NCBI GenBank assembly: GCA_002083525.1
Contig: LWDM01000060.1
Span: 1 to 64,000 of the forward strand
Source: Proteobacteria bacterium SG_bin9
Lineage (GTDB): Bacteria > Pseudomonadota > Alphaproteobacteria > Rhizobiales > Xanthobacteraceae
Length of the DNA stretch: 64,000 nt
Direction of reading: 5' to 3'
Of this stretch, positions 62,191 through 64,000 are shown in pieces (position 1 is the first letter of the stretch; each line of letters starts with the position of its first letter). The notes under the pieces were generated by a model. It did not search any database, was not told the origin of the DNA, and saw nothing but the letters and a program-made list of their open reading frames with translations. Made by a program: the position numbers and the translations under genes.

Positions 62191-62205
62191 TTTCAGAGGC
62201 TGAAA
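62191..62205. promoter_or_regulatory. TTTCA-N5-TGAAA site before the SDR-DUF35-thiolase operon
   Basis: TTTCAGAGGCTGAAA is an inverted repeat with 6-bp arms and 3-nt spacing, 132 nt upstream of the SDR start. A second palindrome, GAAATGGAATTTC (62182-62194), overlaps it. It matches the pattern before the IclR gene and at 47072-47086. IclR-family proteins bind inverted repeats of this size. Confidence 0.55.
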
Positions 62206-62250
62206 CCGGCCAGTTTCGCAGATGGGGTCTGCGAAAGCCTCATGGCCGGT
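62204..62250 (-). terminator. terminator-like nested hairpin downstream of the IclR gene
   Basis: TTTCGCAGA (62214-62222) pairs perfectly with TCTGCGAAA (62228-62236) over a 5-nt loop. ACCGGCC (62204-62210) pairs with GGCCGGT (62244-62250) outside it. It starts 4 nt beyond the iclR stop and lies against the operator at 62191-62205. Confidence 0.6.
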
Positions 62251-62254
62251 CTCA

Positions 62255-63175
62255 TTAGCCGCGCGCGGCGGCCCGCGGCTTGATGGTGAGCTGCTTGGCC
62301 AGCATCGCGGCTGTGCGCTGCAACGGCAGCAGGAAGCGCTTGACGCCGTCTTCCTGGCTGATGGCGCTGCGCAGCATCATGATGTTGATACTGGCGAGCA
62401 CCTGCTTGTCGTTCTTGATCGGCACGCCCATGGCCCAGACCGTGCCTTCGTACTCCTCGCGGCTGTAGTCCGCGTCCATCAATGCGTAGCCGCGCTCGCG
62501 GATTTCTTGCAGCATCTTCGACAGCCGCTTCGGATTGCGGGCCATGTCGTTCCAGTGGCCCGGCGTCTTCGCCAGCGTTTCGATGATCTGCGCCTGCTCC
62601 TGTTCGGCGCAATAGGCGAGGTAGGCGCGGCCGAGCGAGGTGCCGAGCACCGGCGCACGGAATCCCGGCGTGCGGTTGAACAGCAGCAGCCCGCTTTCGC
62701 GCGAGGTTTGCGCGACGATCATCGCATCCTGATCGAACAGGGCGACGTCGGACGGCCAGCCGATCTCCTTGCGGAATTTGCGCAAGGTCGGCTCGACCAC
62801 GCTGCCGATCCACAGATGCTGGTCATACCCCTGGCTCAGCAGCAGCGTGCGGCCGGTCAGCGCGTAAACCGCGCGCTCGGCGTCGCGCATCACATAGCCC
62901 TCATGTTCGAGCGTCTCGAGCATCCGGACGATCGTCGCCTTGTCGAGGCCGGTGGCCTTGTTCAGCGAGCGCACGGTCGAAATCCGCTCCTCGTTGATGA
63001 CACGGAGCACTTCGAGCCCGCGAGCGACCGCGACCACTGGTTTGAAAGAGGGCACGCTGACCTTGACCTCGTTTGTTGCGTTGCGCTGACCGCGCTGGAG
63101 CGGATCGCGCCGCACCAACGGCATCGCGCGCTTCGGGCTGAACGATTTGGTGCGGGCCGGAACTATACGGGGCAT
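62255..63175 (-). CDS. IclR-family transcriptional regulator
   Basis: The 306-aa regulator has an unusually long N-terminal tail (about 45 residues, basic). The winged helix-turn-helix follows (GLEVLRVINEERISTVRSLNKATGLDKATIVRMLETLE, split here). The IclR effector domain runs from about residue 125 to 295, with TSLGRAYLAYC and GYALMDADYSREEYEGTVWAMGVPI as typical segments. ATG at 63175 is used; ATG at 63124 (MPLVRRDPLQ) would remove most of the odd tail. It is divergent from the CoA-transferase gene at 63441 and next to the SDR operon. The likely effector is an aromatic or acyl compound; not determinable. Confidence 0.9.
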   Translation of the reverse strand: MPRIVPARTKSFSPKRAMPLVRRDPLQRGQRNATNEVKVSVPSFKPVVAVARGLEVLRVINEERISTVRSLNKATGLDKATIVRMLETLEHEGYVMRDAERAVYALTGRTLLLSQGYDQHLWIGSVVEPTLRKFRKEIGWPSDVALFDQDAMIVAQTSRESGLLLFNRTPGFRAPVLGTSLGRAYLAYCAEQEQAQIIETLAKTPGHWNDMARNPKRLSKMLQEIRERGYALMDADYSREEYEGTVWAMGVPIKNDKQVLASINIMMLRSAISQEDGVKRFLLPLQRTAAMLAKQLTIKPRAAARG

Positions 63176-63184
63176 GTTTTTTCA

Positions 63185-63199
63185 TTTCAACAGTTGAAA
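63185..63199. promoter_or_regulatory. TTTCA-N5-TGAAA site between iclR-type and caiB-type genes
   Basis: TTTCAACAGTTGAAA is a perfect palindrome around a central A, 10 nt upstream of the IclR start codon, in the region shared with the divergent CoA transferase. Its position suits autorepression. Two further exact matches to the TTTCA-N5-TGAAA pattern lie at 62191-62205 and 47072-47086. Confidence 0.6.
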
Positions 63200-63440
63200 C
63201 CAGATTTCGGGAAAGCTTGCCGTCTTGCGGCCTTCTGTCGTACCAACCCGAAACGAAACGGCGTTCCACGAGGTGAACATGATCGGCGCGGCGCGGTCGA
63301 TGGCTGAAAATGGGTATAGCCAGCCTGCGGGTGGCGCTCCGCGATCACACCGGCGTGTGTTTGCGATTCGGCCTCAACTGGCGGTACGCACGAGTTTGGG
63401 CGGGGTCTTCTGCCTTCAAACGCAGCAGGGAAGCTGACGA

Positions 63441-64000
63441 ATGGGACCGCTCAAGGGGATCAAGGTCGTCGATATGAGTGCGGTCCTGATGGGGCCGTAC
63501 GCCACCCAGATGCTCGGCGACTACGGCGCCGACGTCATCAAAGTCGAGCCGCCGGAAGGGGATATCACCCGCCAGATCGGACCGATGCGCGGTCCGGGGA
63601 TGGGGCCGATCTTCCTCAACACCAACCGCAACAAGCGCAGCATCTGCCTCGACCTGAAAAAGGAGACCGGCCGCGCGGCGCTTTTGAAGCTCGCCGCCGA
63701 CGCCGACGTGCTCGTCTACAACGTGCGCCCGCAAGCCATGCAACGATTGAAGCTCGGCTATGACGTCGTGTCGGAGGTCAATCCGCGGATCATCTATGCC
63801 GGCGTGTTCGGCTTCGGCCAGGACGGCGACTACGCCGCGAAGCCGGCTTACGACGATCTGATCCAGGGCGGCACAGGACTGTCATATTTGATGGCGCGCG
63901 CCGGCGACGACACCCCGCGCTATGTTCCGAACGCAATTGCCGATCGTGTGGTCGGCCTGACCGCGGTCGGTGCGATCCTCGCGAGCATCGTCCATCGCGA
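63441..64000 (+). CDS. CaiB/BaiF CoA-transferase, C-terminus beyond the window end
   Basis: The open frame starts at ATG 63441 with AGGGAAG upstream and runs through the last base without a stop (186 codons seen). It reads MGPLKGIKVVDMSAVLMGPY, then MLGDYGADVIKVEPPEGD and NKRSICLDLKKETGR, with LVYNVRPQAMQRLKLGYD and YAGVFGFGQDGDYA further on. This is a typical family III CoA-transferase N-terminal half. The remaining part (usually about 400 aa total) lies outside the window. It is divergent from the IclR gene and probably under its control. Confidence 0.9.
   Translation, partial: MGPLKGIKVVDMSAVLMGPYATQMLGDYGADVIKVEPPEGDITRQIGPMRGPGMGPIFLNTNRNKRSICLDLKKETGRAALLKLAADADVLVYNVRPQAMQRLKLGYDVVSEVNPRIIYAGVFGFGQDGDYAAKPAYDDLIQGGTGLSYLMARAGDDTPRYVPNAIADRVVGLTAVGAILASIVHR

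Overview
The window looks like a chromosomal segment of an alphaproteobacterium of the Bradyrhizobium/Afipia/Rhodopseudomonas group (Nitrobacteraceae). The base composition is GC-rich. The DNA-damage mutagenesis operon imuA-imuB-dnaE2 lies behind a GAAC-N7-GAAC LexA box of the alphaproteobacterial type. Many CoA-dependent catabolic genes, a tripartite tricarboxylate transporter and a RIME-like intergenic palindrome fit the same group. No transposase, integrase, phage gene or CRISPR array was seen.

Left part (1-20,019). A 71-aa membrane-anchored peptide, flhA (flagellar export gate), an MFS transporter and a tRNA with a CAT anticodon come first. A tight three-gene minus-strand operon follows: a diheme c-type cytochrome, a multi-spanning membrane protein, and a membrane-anchored P-loop protein whose Walker A lysine is arginine. 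Next are a solo LuxR-type regulator and one gene for a 3,344-aa RTX/cadherin-like surface protein. About one third of that protein is an internal duplication that includes a copy of its C-terminal module.

Middle part (20,075-41,925). A small ABM-like protein, an alpha/beta hydrolase and an O-acetylhomoserine sulfhydrylase lie back to back with imuA-imuB-dnaE2. Then come nrdB and nrdA, a class I ribonucleotide reductase. In NrdB all six metal ligands are present, but the radical-tyrosine position is phenylalanine, as in the Chlamydia class Ic (Mn/Fe) enzyme. A cobalamin riboswitch precedes nrdA. A hydroxyacid/glyoxylate block follows: a class V aminotransferase with tctC-tctB-tctA on the minus strand, and divergently a GntR regulator, an FAD/Fe-S 2-hydroxyacid dehydrogenase and a GlcG-like protein. 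A perfect palindrome lies between the two arms.

Right part (41,926-64,000). This is mostly acyl-CoA metabolism: a 3-hydroxyisobutyrate dehydrogenase-like reductase; an acyl-CoA dehydrogenase/DUF6285/phosphotransferase operon resembling the LvaABC system for 4-hydroxyacyl-CoA; a zinc alcohol dehydrogenase; two SDRs; a crotonase; two CoA transferases (one cut by the window end); an acyl-CoA synthetase; a thiolase/DUF35 pair; and an IclR regulator. PEP carboxylase, a second class V aminotransferase, glutathione peroxidase, a nitroreductase and a phytase-like esterase are interspersed. Three exact copies of TTTCA-N5-TGAAA lie in the promoter regions of the IclR gene, the SDR-DUF35-thiolase operon and the phosphotransferase/alcohol dehydrogenase pair, suggesting a shared local regulon.
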